Assembly: GCA_014651175.1 (NCBI GenBank)
Contig: BMWJ01000007.1
Span: 186,001 to 250,000 of the forward strand
Origin: Streptomyces clavifer
GTDB taxonomy: Bacteria; Actinomycetota; Actinomycetes; Streptomycetales; Streptomycetaceae
Direction: 5' to 3'
DNA length: 64,000 nucleotides
The first letter of the stretch is position 1. Every line of letters begins with the position of its first letter. The notes under the pieces were generated by a model. The model did not search any database. It was not told where the DNA came from and saw nothing but the letters and a program-made list of their open reading frames with translations. This document shows positions 43,561 through 52,315 of the stretch, piece by piece. The position numbers were made by a program, and so were the translations under genes.

Positions 43561-44447
43561 CAGGCACTCCTCGGACGCGTGGTGAAGGGCTCGTCCCAGG
43601 CGTTGGTGGTCCTCATGGTGTTGAGGCCGTAGTCGTCCTGCCCGGCGAGGAGGACGCTGCCGTGCCGGGAAAGATCGAAGTGGTGACCGAATTCGTCGAA
43701 CTCGGTCATGCCGCCGTAGACCCGGACCGTGGGCGGGACCACCCGGACCGAGAAGCCCATGCGCTGCCGGCGACTGTTGTTCGGATTGGAGCCGTGGATG
43801 CAGCGGGCGGTGAAGAGGACCACTTCACCCGGGGCCATCTCATGGTGGACGACCTCCTCCTCGTCGGGGTTCCAGTCCTTGTCGATCCGCAGTTCGCCGT
43901 AGTCGTAGCCGAAGAAGGTGTTGTCCTTCCCGGTTCCGTTCCAGGAGATCGGCGCGGTCTCGTCGTACTTCCAGCTGCGGTGACTGCCCGGGATCATCTT
44001 CAGGCAGCCGTTCTCCTTGGTCGCCTCGGTGAAGGCCACCCACGCCGTGAGTTCCATGGGAACTCCTTCGGTGCGCTCGCCGGGCTCGAGCATCCCCTTC
44101 TCGGCCTCACCGATGGCGTAGGTCTCGACCTGGTGCCATCCGGTGCCGGACTCGCCGGGGTTCTTGGGGAAGAACTCCGTGCGCCAGCACAGCACGTCGG
44201 GTCCGATGACGCTCTGCATCCGTTCCACGATGGCGGGTTCGCTGATCAGCGAACCGAGGCCGGGAACGTCCAGGTGCCGGTCGTAGTTGACCGGGTTGTC
44301 GAAGACGGCCCGACTCTTGTTGGCGGGATCGAGCAGGTAGGCCCGCTGCTCCTTCCACCACGCCGTCATGACGTCGGGCTCCCAGAGTTTGAAGGGCCCC
44401 ATGAAGCCCTTCTCGTCGAACTGGCGGCGTTCTGCCTCAAGATCCAT
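43560..44447 (-). CDS. SyrB2-like nonheme iron enzyme with an HxV motif
   Basis: A 295-residue relative of the chlorinating enzymes SyrB2 and CmaB. Shared segments are GFMGPF, NYDRHLDVPGLGSLI, GPDVLCWRTEFFPK, PGSH, FFGYDY and the distal His-Arg region CIHGSN-RMGFSVR. The iron motif reads GWHQVETY: in SyrB2 it is DWHQADTF with Ala in place of the hydroxylase Asp. Here Val occupies that position, so the carboxylate ligand is missing, as in halogenases, but Val is unusual. It overlaps the A-T-TE gene by 11 bases, echoing the SyrB1/SyrB2 arrangement, so a carrier-bound amino acid is the likely substrate. Confidence 0.88.
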   Translation of the reverse strand: MDLEAERRQFDEKGFMGPFKLWEPDVMTAWWKEQRAYLLDPANKSRAVFDNPVNYDRHLDVPGLGSLISEPAIVERMQSVIGPDVLCWRTEFFPKNPGESGTGWHQVETYAIGEAEKGMLEPGERTEGVPMELTAWVAFTEATKENGCLKMIPGSHRSWKYDETAPISWNGTGKDNTFFGYDYGELRIDKDWNPDEEEVVHHEMAPGEVVLFTARCIHGSNPNNSRRQRMGFSVRVVPPTVRVYGGMTEFDEFGHHFDLSRHGSVLLAGQDDYGLNTMRTTNAWDEPFTTRPRSA

Positions 44448-47109
44448 CGCTGTCGTTCCCCTTCCCGATGTTTTCCAGAACCGCGTCGATCGCCTCGGCG
44501 AGCACCGTGACGTGCGGGGAGGCGAGAATCCCGGTGTGATCGCCGGGCACCTCGTGCACCCGCACGCTGCCGTCGACGACGCCACGCAGCCCGGCCTCCA
44601 GCTGGGCGCGCAGCCCGGGGCCGGTGGCCCCGGCCTGGAACAGGTCCGTGTCGCCCTCGTAGCGCCGGGCGGTGTACGTCACCAGGGCGCCCATGCTCTG
44701 GCGGGCCATCGCCAGACTGCGGCGCAGGTGAGCGGCCTTGACGCCTGCGGCGGGCGCTCCGCCCATCAGCCCGACCCAGTCCCGGTCGGAGGAGAACTCC
44801 GCGATGTCGACCGAGTCCTCTCCGTCCGCGGCGCGCCGGTCCACTTCCTCGAGTACCTGGCCGAGCAGCGTCAGGTAGGACGTCTCGACCGGTGGAAGAC
44901 CGCTCAGCGGGTCGAGCACGGGGTTGGCGTCGATGAGGCCGAGGAAGGCCACCTCCTGGCCCGACTCCCGCAACAGCCTCCCTACTTCGAGCGCCAGCAC
45001 GCCGCCGAAGGACCAGCCGGCCAACAGGTACGGCCCCTCGCTCTGTACGGCGCGCAGCTGCTCGTGGTGGGCGCGTGCCATCTCCTCGAGGGAGGGCTCG
45101 TGGCCCGGCTCGGCCGGCCCCGCGGCCCACCGGACACCGAGCACCCGCACCGGTGACTCCATGCGCCGGGCCAGCTCCCGGTAGGTGAGCAGTTCACCGC
45201 CGAGCGGGTGGAAGAGATAGAGCACATTGCCCGCGGATCCGGGCTTGAGCGTGATGAGTTCGGACGCCGGCCTGCGCGTCGGCGAGGTCGCGGGCCCGGC
45301 GGCCAGGAACGCGGCGAGCTCCTCGACGGTGGTGTTCCGCAGGATCACCGAGAGTTCGATCTCCCGGCCGGCCAGTTGGCTGAGCTCGGTGACCACCCAG
45401 GCGGCGAGCAGCGAGTCGCCGCCGACGTCGAAGAAGTCCTCGTCGTGCTCGAACTCGTCATGACCGAGGACCCGTTGCCATACGGCGGCCACCGCGTCGG
45501 CAAGGGTGGCACAGTCCGGCTCCGTCACTCCGCGGTCCGCCGGCCCGGGCAGCGGCACCTCGGCCAGTTTCCTGCGGTCGGCCTTCCCCGTGGGGCTCAG
45601 CGGCATCGCGTCGATGAAGGCGTACCGCGCCGGGACCATGTAGCCGGGCAGCGACTGCTTCAGGGCTGCGGAGAGTCGGGAGACCGACGGTCGCACTCCC
45701 TCCTCCGCCACCACGTAGGCGGCCAGCACCCTGATCCCGTCGGCGAGCGTGCGCTGCCCGACCGCCGCCTCCCGCACGCCCGGGCAGCGGGACAGGGCCA
45801 GCTCCACCTCGGCGGGTTCGACCCGGTAGCCGCGGACCTTCATCTGGTCGTCGGCGCGGCCGAGGAAGTGCAGCAGGCCGTCACCGTCCAGCCGGGCGAG
45901 GTCCCCGGTGCGGTACATACGGGCGCCGGGTCCGGGGCTGAAGGGATCCGGCAGGAAACGGTCGGCGGTCAGGGCGGGCGCGTTCAGGTAGCCGCGCGCA
46001 AGGGCCGCGCCCCCGACATGGATCTCACCGGGCTCTCCCGGCGCCACGGGCGTGAGGCCCGGCCCGAGCAGGTGGACGTCCGCCTCGTCGACTTCCCGCC
46101 CGATCGGTGGCGTCCGCGGCCAGGCCCCGCGGTCCTCGTCCAGGGTCAGGCTGGTGACCAGATGGGTCTCGGTAGGGCCGTAGTGGTTGTCGAGCCGGCA
46201 GTGCGGCAGCGCGTCGAAGAACTCGGCGATCGCGTCCGTGATCACCAGGTGCTCCCCCGCGGTCACCACGTGCTTGAGCGAGCCGGGGACCCGGCCCGTA
46301 CGCCGTGCAGCCAGGGCCAGTTGCCCGAGTGCCACGTACGGCAGGAAGACACGCTCGATGCCCTCCTTCTCGAGGACGGCCAAGAGCTGCTCGGGGTCGC
46401 GTCTGGACTCCTCGGACAGCAGGCACAGGCGGCCGCCGGTGGCGAGCGTGCCGAGCACCTCCTGGAAGGTGACGTCGAAGCCGGTCGAGGTGAAGCTCAC
46501 CGTCGCCAGACCGGCCGGACCGTCCGCCGCCTGCCAGCGGATCAGCCGGTTCAGCCCCCGGTGCGTCATCCCCACGCCTTTGGGCCGCCCGGTGGACCCC
46601 GACGTACTCATGGCGTACGCCAGGTTGTCGGGGTGCAGGGCGGGCGGGGTCACCAGCGCTCGGGGCGCGGCCTGATCGGGCAGGTCACGTGGGTGCACGA
46701 TCCGGCCGACCAGGCGTCTCACCTCCGTGGGTGTCTCCCGGTCGGTGACCAGCACCGGAGCACCCAGGTCCTCGACGATGGCGGCGAACCGCCCGGCGGG
46801 GCACGAGTCGTCGATCGGCGCGTAGACGCCGCCGGCCTCGAGGATCGCCAGCATCGCGACGACGAGGTCGGGCGATCTCTCCAGCCTGACCGCCACCGGG
46901 ACTTCAGGGCCGACTCCCCACTCCCGCAGCGCGGTGGCGAGACGCTCCCACCTCTCGAGCAGCTCCCGGTAGGTGACCCGTGAACCGGCCCCGTCCGTCA
47001 GGGCGACCGCGTCGGGCCGGGCCAGCGCGCTCTCGCGCACCAAGGAGTGCACGAAGGCACGGGCGTCCCGCGCGGTGCCGGGTATGTGTGAAGAACGTGA
47101 ATGTCCCAT
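44437..47109 (-). CDS. NRPS: A-T-TE, proline-type A domain
   Basis: An 890-residue protein with adenylation (about 15-510), carrier (DEDFFDVGGDSLLAAW) and thioesterase (about 640-885, LAGWSFGGVLALE) domains and no condensation domain. The A code read by eye is DVQVVAHLVK, very close to proline codes such as DVQLIAHVVK. Such a protein can load an amino acid for on-carrier oxidation and then release it as a free building block. The ATG at 47109 with GGAG 8 bases upstream was chosen over the upstream TTG. It is the first NRPS gene after MbtH. Confidence 0.92.
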   Translation of the reverse strand: MGHSRSSHIPGTARDARAFVHSLVRESALARPDAVALTDGAGSRVTYRELLERWERLATALREWGVGPEVPVAVRLERSPDLVVAMLAILEAGGVYAPIDDSCPAGRFAAIVEDLGAPVLVTDRETPTEVRRLVGRIVHPRDLPDQAAPRALVTPPALHPDNLAYAMSTSGSTGRPKGVGMTHRGLNRLIRWQAADGPAGLATVSFTSTGFDVTFQEVLGTLATGGRLCLLSEESRRDPEQLLAVLEKEGIERVFLPYVALGQLALAARRTGRVPGSLKHVVTAGEHLVITDAIAEFFDALPHCRLDNHYGPTETHLVTSLTLDEDRGAWPRTPPIGREVDEADVHLLGPGLTPVAPGEPGEIHVGGAALARGYLNAPALTADRFLPDPFSPGPGARMYRTGDLARLDGDGLLHFLGRADDQMKVRGYRVEPAEVELALSRCPGVREAAVGQRTLADGIRVLAAYVVAEEGVRPSVSRLSAALKQSLPGYMVPARYAFIDAMPLSPTGKADRRKLAEVPLPGPADRGVTEPDCATLADAVAAVWQRVLGHDEFEHDEDFFDVGGDSLLAAWVVTELSQLAGREIELSVILRNTTVEELAAFLAAGPATSPTRRPASELITLKPGSAGNVLYLFHPLGGELLTYRELARRMESPVRVLGVRWAAGPAEPGHEPSLEEMARAHHEQLRAVQSEGPYLLAGWSFGGVLALEVGRLLRESGQEVAFLGLIDANPVLDPLSGLPPVETSYLTLLGQVLEEVDRRAADGEDSVDIAEFSSDRDWVGLMGGAPAAGVKAAHLRRSLAMARQSMGALVTYTARRYEGDTDLFQAGATGPGLRAQLEAGLRGVVDGSVRVHEVPGDHTGILASPHVTVLAEAIDAVLENIGKGNDSDGS

Positions 47110-47172
47110 GTGATGAACTCCGACCGCTGTCGTCGATTCGATGCCGGAAACACTCAACAGGAGAGGGGGAAA

Positions 47173-47406
47173 TCAGGAATTCCCGTTCTCGGCGGCGGCC
47201 ATGGCAGCGCGCAGGCTCGCCGGGCGCATGTCGGTCCAGAGCTCCTCGATCCGACTCAGACATTCCTCCTTGCCGGCGGGCCCTCCCTGCGTTTCCCAGC
47301 CTTCCGGCACCTGCTTGTCGCTGCGCCAGATCGAATACTGCTCCTCGTGGTTGCGGACGACGAAATAGAGCTCGTCCTGACTCTTGTGCGACACACCCTC
47401 GCTCAC
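47173..47406 (-). CDS. MbtH-like protein
   Basis: A 77-residue MbtH-family chaperone of adenylation domains. The signature appears in order: YFVVRNHEEQYSIWRSDKQVPEGWE, then CLSRIEELWTDMRPASLR. The GTG at 47406 has GGAGGAA 5 bases upstream. It opens the main minus-strand operon, 63 bases before the A-T-TE gene. Confidence 0.95.
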   Translation of the reverse strand: MSEGVSHKSQDELYFVVRNHEEQYSIWRSDKQVPEGWETQGGPAGKEECLSRIEELWTDMRPASLRAAMAAAENGNS

Positions 47407-47800
47407 GGTTCCTCCAGTGCCTGGGCGCCTGCGAACTGATAGCGGCATTACGCCGACACGCGGTGACGACCCGATTGGTCGTTCTGGGCGTGCGGATGGG
47501 ACAGCAGAATTCCGAAGTGCTTGGGCACGAACTCCGGGGCCACACCCCGCGACATCGGCCGGGTACATCGGACAATCGAGGTCCCGCTCAAGTAAAGGCG
47601 GTGTTCAACCGAGTGATGTCCTCAGTCGAACAGGACCGGGGACGAACATCCGGAACGCGCCGACACAGGGTTACCCGGGCACCCGGTAAACATCAAGGCG
47701 CCGATCTCTTCGAACGGACGTCACACGGCGGCCGGCCCTCCGGGCCGGACGCGGTCGGGTGGCGACGGCCTCGGCGCGGACCGGCCGTTAGGATCCGCGG
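47407..47800. other. Divergent promoter region of the MbtH operon
   Basis: A 394-base gap between MbtH (minus) and a DUF2461 gene (plus). It holds the StrR-type site at 47603-47631. I see no gene in it. Confidence 0.55.
47603..47631. promoter_or_regulatory. StrR/NovG-type operator upstream of the MbtH operon
   Basis: Left half GTTCAACCG, an exact 11-base spacer (47612-47622) and a perfect right half CAGTCGAAC. Consensus is GTTCGACTG-N11-CAGTCGAAC. It lies 197 bases upstream of the MbtH start. The spacer and flanks resemble those of the site at 20684 (both show CCTCAGTyGAACA). Confidence 0.8.
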
Positions 47801-48445
47801 ATGACCGGAGCCTTCAACGGATGGACGGAACAGGCGTTCGATGTACTGCTGCGGCTGGAGGGAGATCCTCCGCGCCAGTTGCGCGAGAGCCTCCGCAAGG
47901 AGAGGGAACTCCACGTCCGGCAACCCATGATCGCGCTGCTGAACGACGTGGCCGACGCGGTCCCCGCCCTCGACGACTTCTCCGTCTGGGGTTTCCGCAA
48001 GGAGTCCTGGTGGTGGCAGCACCAGGGTGCGGTGATCCGGATCGCCCGCCAGGTCGAGATCGGGCTCCGCTTCGACCTCGACGGCCTGCACCTCAAGGCA
48101 GGTTGGCACTACCCGGACCCGGGGCAGGTCCCGCGCTACCGGGCAGCGGTGGTCGCCGAGAGCAGCGGCGCCCGGCTCGCCGCCCTGACGGGCAGCTTGG
48201 GGGCACGGGGATACGGGCTCACCGGCGACCTGATGAAACGCATGCCGAGCGGTCTGCCCGCCGATCATCCCCGAGCCCGGCTGTTGCGGCACCGCTCACT
48301 ACAGGCCGCTGCGCCGCCGGCCGGGGACGACGTCGCGCTCACCCCCGCCGCCGTCGACCAGGTGGTCGATGCCGCAGAGGAGCTGGCCCCCCTGCTCTCC
48401 TGGCTGAGCCACCATGTGGCGGCATCCGCTCGCGCCCACGCATGA
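47801..48445 (+). CDS. DUF2461 family protein
   Basis: A 214-residue cytoplasmic protein matching the DUF2461 (TIGR02453) family: FNGWTEQAFDVLLRLEGD at the start, HVRQPMIALLNDV, WWWQHQGAVIRIARQVEIGLRFDLDGLHLKAGWHYPDP in the middle and RMPSGLPADHP near the end. Function unknown. It sits between the MbtH operon and the regulator gene and may be outside the biosynthetic cluster. Confidence 0.7.
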   Translation: MTGAFNGWTEQAFDVLLRLEGDPPRQLRESLRKERELHVRQPMIALLNDVADAVPALDDFSVWGFRKESWWWQHQGAVIRIARQVEIGLRFDLDGLHLKAGWHYPDPGQVPRYRAAVVAESSGARLAALTGSLGARGYGLTGDLMKRMPSGLPADHPRARLLRHRSLQAAAPPAGDDVALTPAAVDQVVDAAEELAPLLSWLSHHVAASARAHA

Positions 48446-49097
48446 CGTGCGCGGCGCACAGCCACAGGAGGCGGGGGCCTGCACAAAGGAGGACATCCGG
48501 CGGGCAACGCCTCCCACGGCCCACGGTCGGGCTCGCGGTTCGGCGCCCACGGTCGGCCAGTCGCTCACCGGTCACGCCGGGTCGGGTACTGCGGCCCGGC
48601 GGCGCCCCAGGGGGCGGCAGCAGTGGCGAAAGGGGCAGGACCGGCGCATATGCGGAGTCCATGCCGATCCGAGCCAGGGTGTCGCGCCTGCTCACATGGA
48701 CGAGGGTGACGAGCGCGTGAGTGCGGGGTTCGAGCACAGGACGTCACGGCGATCGCGCGCGTTACGCGCACCGAGGCCGCCTTCCGCCGGATGGCCCCCG
48801 GAAAAGCCTACTCCCGGCCCTGACAAATGGGCGTCAACTCGCCATAAATAACCAGCTGGTGGGGAACCGTTGCAGCCCCCATGGAGCCTTGTTAGTCTGA
48901 GCCCGCTTCAGACGCCCCTCCCTCCCCTCCTCCACCACCAGACGCGGATATTACTCCCGCTTCCCGGTTCCACACGGCACTTCCCACATCGCAGAACACC
49001 CTTGTCCCCAAGGTGTTTCCCATTTCTGACCAGCGCGTCCCCTGTAGTTGCCCGTATCGATCCCCCACCGATACTCGACTGACGGAACGGACCGTAG
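48446..49097. other. Long intergenic region upstream of the StrR-type regulator
   Basis: 652 bases without a convincing gene; open frames here lack ribosome sites and have shadow composition. The right part (48819-48913) is AT-richer and holds a promoter candidate with an overlapping inverted repeat. CCCACGGTCGG is repeated near 48522 and 48546. Confidence 0.5.
48870..48898 (+). promoter_or_regulatory. Candidate promoter of the StrR-type regulator with overlapping inverted repeat
   Basis: TTGCAG (48870-48875) and TAGTCT (48893-48898) are 17 bases apart, close to the housekeeping pattern. An inverted repeat GTCTGA-N7-TCAGAC (48895-48913) overlaps the -10 and the expected start point, a typical operator position. 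The leader to the ATG at 49098 would be about 190 bases. Confidence 0.4.
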
Positions 49098-50198
49098 ATG
49101 TTCAACGCGCACTCCGCGTCCCCACGGCGCATATCCTCGCTCGAGGAATACACGGCCGGCCGGATGGATTTGCCTCGTTCCACTCTGCCGGATAAGAAGG
49201 AACCACCGACAGGTCATGTCGAACTCGTTGCCACGAGTGTCCTTCTTCCTGCCGATTCCCCTAGGACAGCGGGCCTGGACGAGGACCATGTGCAAGCCCT
49301 GGTCGATGTCCTCGAAAGCCTTCCGCCTCTGCTGGTGGACCGCAATTCCCTACGGGTCATCGATGGAATGCATCGCCTGCTGGCCGCGCGCCTCAAAGGC
49401 CAGGAACACGTGCGCGTGCAGTTCTACGACGGTGATTCCGACCAGGCGTTCCTGCATTCCGTCAGGCTCAACGTCCAGCACGGCCTGCCCCTGACCCGTG
49501 CCGACCGGCGGGCCGCCGCGGAGCGTATGTTCCGTACACACCCGCAGTTGTCCGACCGGGCCATCGCGACGATCGCCGGGCTCGCCACCAAGACAGTGGC
49601 GAGCCTGCGGGTCGAGATGGGCGCCTCCTCGTCCTCCGACGTCCGCATCGGCCAGGACGGCAGGCGTCGGCCCGTGAACACGGCGAACGGCCGTCTGGCG
49701 GCGAGCCGGGTCATCGCCCTCCGGCCGGAGGCCTCACTGCGGGAGATCGCCAGCGAGGCCGGCATCTCGGTCGGCACCGCGCACGACGTCAGGGAACGGA
49801 TCAGCCAGGGCAAGGACCCACTGCCCGACAGCGTGCGCGAGAAGGCCCTCGGGTTCGCTCCCACCCCGCCGGCCGACCCCTCACCCACTGCCATGCCACC
49901 ACGTGTCCCCGGCCATGCGGTCACTGAGGAGGCACAGGGGGTGCCGGAGGCGCAGGAAGGCCAAGGGATGCAGGAGGTCCTCCAGCGCCTGCGCCAGGAC
50001 CCGTCCCTGCGCTACACCGAGTCCGGCAGGGCTCTGCTGCGCTGGCTCGGCTCCAGCACGGTGATTCCGGGCGAGATCCCGGTCGCGCTCGAACAGGTGC
50101 CCGCCCACTGCGCCGTGAGCGTGAGTCGGCTGGCCCGGTCCTGTGCCGCGGCCTGGCTCGACCTCGCCTTTCGCCTGGAGAGCGGCACCTCCCACTGA
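49098..50198 (+). CDS. StrR/NovG-type cluster activator (ParB-like domain)
   Basis: A 366-residue regulator. Residues about 40-120 are a ParB-like N-terminal domain (SLPPLLVDRNSLRVIDGMHRLLAARLKG). Helix-turn-helix segments follow: LSDRAIATIAGLATKTVASLR and ASLREIASEAGISVGTAHDVRERI. The order matches StrR and NovG, which activate antibiotic clusters. The C-terminal 100 residues (GQGMQEVLQRLRQDPSLRYTESGRALLRWL) extend beyond NovG and could sense a ligand. I saw no TTA codon in it. Two sites with StrR operator architecture lie in the cluster. The start at 49098 has a weak ribosome site; ATG 49164 is an alternative. Confidence 0.88.
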   Translation: MFNAHSASPRRISSLEEYTAGRMDLPRSTLPDKKEPPTGHVELVATSVLLPADSPRTAGLDEDHVQALVDVLESLPPLLVDRNSLRVIDGMHRLLAARLKGQEHVRVQFYDGDSDQAFLHSVRLNVQHGLPLTRADRRAAAERMFRTHPQLSDRAIATIAGLATKTVASLRVEMGASSSSDVRIGQDGRRRPVNTANGRLAASRVIALRPEASLREIASEAGISVGTAHDVRERISQGKDPLPDSVREKALGFAPTPPADPSPTAMPPRVPGHAVTEEAQGVPEAQEGQGMQEVLQRLRQDPSLRYTESGRALLRWLGSSTVIPGEIPVALEQVPAHCAVSVSRLARSCAAAWLDLAFRLESGTSH

Positions 50199-50448
50199 CA
50201 CACGAGGAGGCGTCCGGCAGGCGCCGCCCGGAGCGGGTACGGCGGCGGAGCCGCCCGCCCGTACCAGCGTGCCGACACGGCCCGCTCCGTGACGCGAGGT
50301 CACGACCCACCCGAAGCCCGGTACGACCCTCAGGGAGTCCCGTCGTGCTCAGCCGGTCCGACCTTCCGGAAACAGCGCCCCGCCGATCGGCCACGTGTCG
50401 CTCCTTCGTGGAAGCCGTCCGCCGGCCCACCGGGACAGGCGGACGCTC

Positions 50449-51765
50449 ATGACCGCCTCGCAGACGGTGTATCTCCTCCTCGACCTGGCTCTCATACTCG
50501 GTCTGGCACGTGCGATGGGCGCACTGGCCCGCAGGTTCGGGCAGCCCGCGGTCATCGGCGAGATCCTGGCCGGCGTGATGCTGGGACCCACGCTGCTGGG
50601 CGAGGAGCTCTCCAGGACGCTCTTCCCCGACGACATACGGTCCCTGCTCGGCGCACTCGCCGCAGTGGGCGTGGCGCTCTTCATGTTCCTCGTCGGCATG
50701 GAACTGGATGTCGGTCTGCTCCGCGGCAGGGGACGGGCCACACTCTCGACGTCGCTGTGCTCGACGCTGCTGCCGCTCGCTCTCGGCGCCGCCCTGGCCT
50801 GGCCGTTGATGCCCTCGCACCACCAGGGCGAGCCCATCGGGTTCGTGCTGTTCTTCGCGGTGGCCATGGCCGTGACGGCCTTCCCCGTACTGGCCCGGAT
50901 CATCGCCGACCGCGGACTGGCGGCGACCAAGCTCGGGACCACCGCACTGGCCTGCGCGGCGATCGCGGACGTGATGGCCTGGGCCCTGCTCGCCGTCGTC
51001 GTCGCAGTCGCCACGGGCGGACAGCTCGAATGGCGGCTGGCGCTGCTGGTCCCCTACGTCGTGCTGATGGTCACCGTCGTCCGTCCCCTGCTTCGCCGGG
51101 CGAGCGTGCTGGGCCCCCGGGAGCCGGGCGGGCCCGCTGCCGGGCGGAACTTCGTGGCTCTGGTCCTGGGCGGGCTGCTGCTCTCGGCGGCCTGCACGGA
51201 GTGGCTGGGCATGCACTACGTCTTCGGAGCGTTCCTGTTCGGCGCCGTGATGCCGCGCGGCACGCAGGGGAAGCTGCGCGACGGCGTGATGGATCGCATC
51301 GAGCCCTTGTGCGGGCTGCTCCTCCTGCCCGTGTACTTCGTGCTGTCCGGGCTCAAGGTCGACCTCTCCCGGCTGAGCGTGTCGGACCTCGGCGAACTCG
51401 CCGCGATCATGGCCGTGGCGATCGGCGGGAAGTTCCTCGGCGCCTACGCCGGAGCACGGATGGGTGGTCTCGACGGCCGCCAGTCGGCGGCCCTCGGAGC
51501 CCTGCTGAACACCCGTGGACTCACCGAGCTGGTGGTCCTCGGAGTGGGCCTGGAGATCGGCGTGCTGGACAACAAGCTCTACTCGCTGATGGTGGTGATG
51601 GCCGTGACCACCACCGCTCTCACCGGCCCTCTGCTCCGCGTCATCCTCCCTGGGCAGTCAGCCGGTCGCACCGGCGTCCGAGGCGATGCCGGGCCCGGGC
51701 CCGTTCCGTTACAGCAGGACGACGGGGCCACGGCCCACGTGCCACCGCGACGGGGCCGGCACTGA
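50449..51765 (+). CDS. Cation/proton antiporter (CPA2/KefB-like)
   Basis: A 438-residue membrane protein with about 12 hydrophobic segments of the Na+/H+ exchanger family: FGQPAVIGEILAGVMLGP near the start, ALFMFLVGMELD, AVTAFPVLARIIADRGL and LLNTRGLTELVVLGVG. Antiporters of this type occur at the edge of antibiotic clusters, where they may export or maintain ion balance, but housekeeping use is equally possible. The ATG at 50449 follows AGGCGG. It lies 250 bases after the regulator. Confidence 0.88.
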   Translation: MTASQTVYLLLDLALILGLARAMGALARRFGQPAVIGEILAGVMLGPTLLGEELSRTLFPDDIRSLLGALAAVGVALFMFLVGMELDVGLLRGRGRATLSTSLCSTLLPLALGAALAWPLMPSHHQGEPIGFVLFFAVAMAVTAFPVLARIIADRGLAATKLGTTALACAAIADVMAWALLAVVVAVATGGQLEWRLALLVPYVVLMVTVVRPLLRRASVLGPREPGGPAAGRNFVALVLGGLLLSAACTEWLGMHYVFGAFLFGAVMPRGTQGKLRDGVMDRIEPLCGLLLLPVYFVLSGLKVDLSRLSVSDLGELAAIMAVAIGGKFLGAYAGARMGGLDGRQSAALGALLNTRGLTELVVLGVGLEIGVLDNKLYSLMVVMAVTTTALTGPLLRVILPGQSAGRTGVRGDAGPGPVPLQQDDGATAHVPPRRGRH

Positions 51766-51864
51766 CGACGCGCCTGAGCACCGCTGTGGCCGGCAGCTCC
51801 CGCAGAAGTGTCGGCCACAGCGAGTCTGGCAGGGTTCCCCGCAGGAGCGCAGTACGGTCCCGCC

Positions 51865-52299
51865 ATGGCAGCAAGAATCGATCTCACCCTTGATTGCGCG
51901 GACGCGAAGCTCCTCGCCGAGTTCTGGAAGACCACCCTGGGGTACGCGGACGAGCCGCCGCCCGCCCCGTTCGGAACCCGCGAGGAGTGGCTCGCTCAGT
52001 TCGACCTTCCGGACGACGACTCCGCGGACGGCGGCGCGTGGCTCTGCGACCCCGACGGCTCGGGGCCCCGGCTCTCCATCCTCGAGGTCCCCGAACCGAA
52101 GACCGCGAAGAACCGACTCCACATCGACGTCCGGGTGCCGGGACACGGCAGCGACAGTGAGAAGTGGGACCGGATCAGGGCGGAGTCCGAGCGGCTGGTG
52201 AAGGCGGGCGGGGCCGTCCTGGAGGAGTTCGAGGGGCACCACATCGTGATGGCCGACCCGGAGGGCAACGAGTTCTGCGTCGCCGCGGCCGCGGCTTGA
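51865..52299 (+). CDS. VOC superfamily protein (glyoxalase-like)
   Basis: A 144-residue vicinal-oxygen-chelate protein of the Glyoxalase_6 type (LTLDCADAKLLAEFWKTTLGY, NRLHIDVRV, HHIVMADPEGNEFCV). Such proteins are common in actinobacteria and mostly unassigned. The ATG at 51865 has AGGAG about 16 bases upstream, rather far. The last codons, encoding an alanine run, form the left arm of the terminator hairpin. Confidence 0.8.
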   Translation: MAARIDLTLDCADAKLLAEFWKTTLGYADEPPPAPFGTREEWLAQFDLPDDDSADGGAWLCDPDGSGPRLSILEVPEPKTAKNRLHIDVRVPGHGSDSEKWDRIRAESERLVKAGGAVLEEFEGHHIVMADPEGNEFCVAAAAA

Positions 52300-52315
52300 G
52301 CGCGGCCGCGGCGAC
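52279..52315. terminator. Terminator hairpin spanning the VOC stop codon
   Basis: A 14-base-pair perfect stem (GTCGCCGCGGCCGC and its complement) with a 9-base loop that contains the TGA stop codon. Confidence 0.7.

Noticed and set aside
48414-48851. Open frames in the gap upstream of the regulator
   Set aside because: No ribosome site, basic shadow composition and no recognisable motif.
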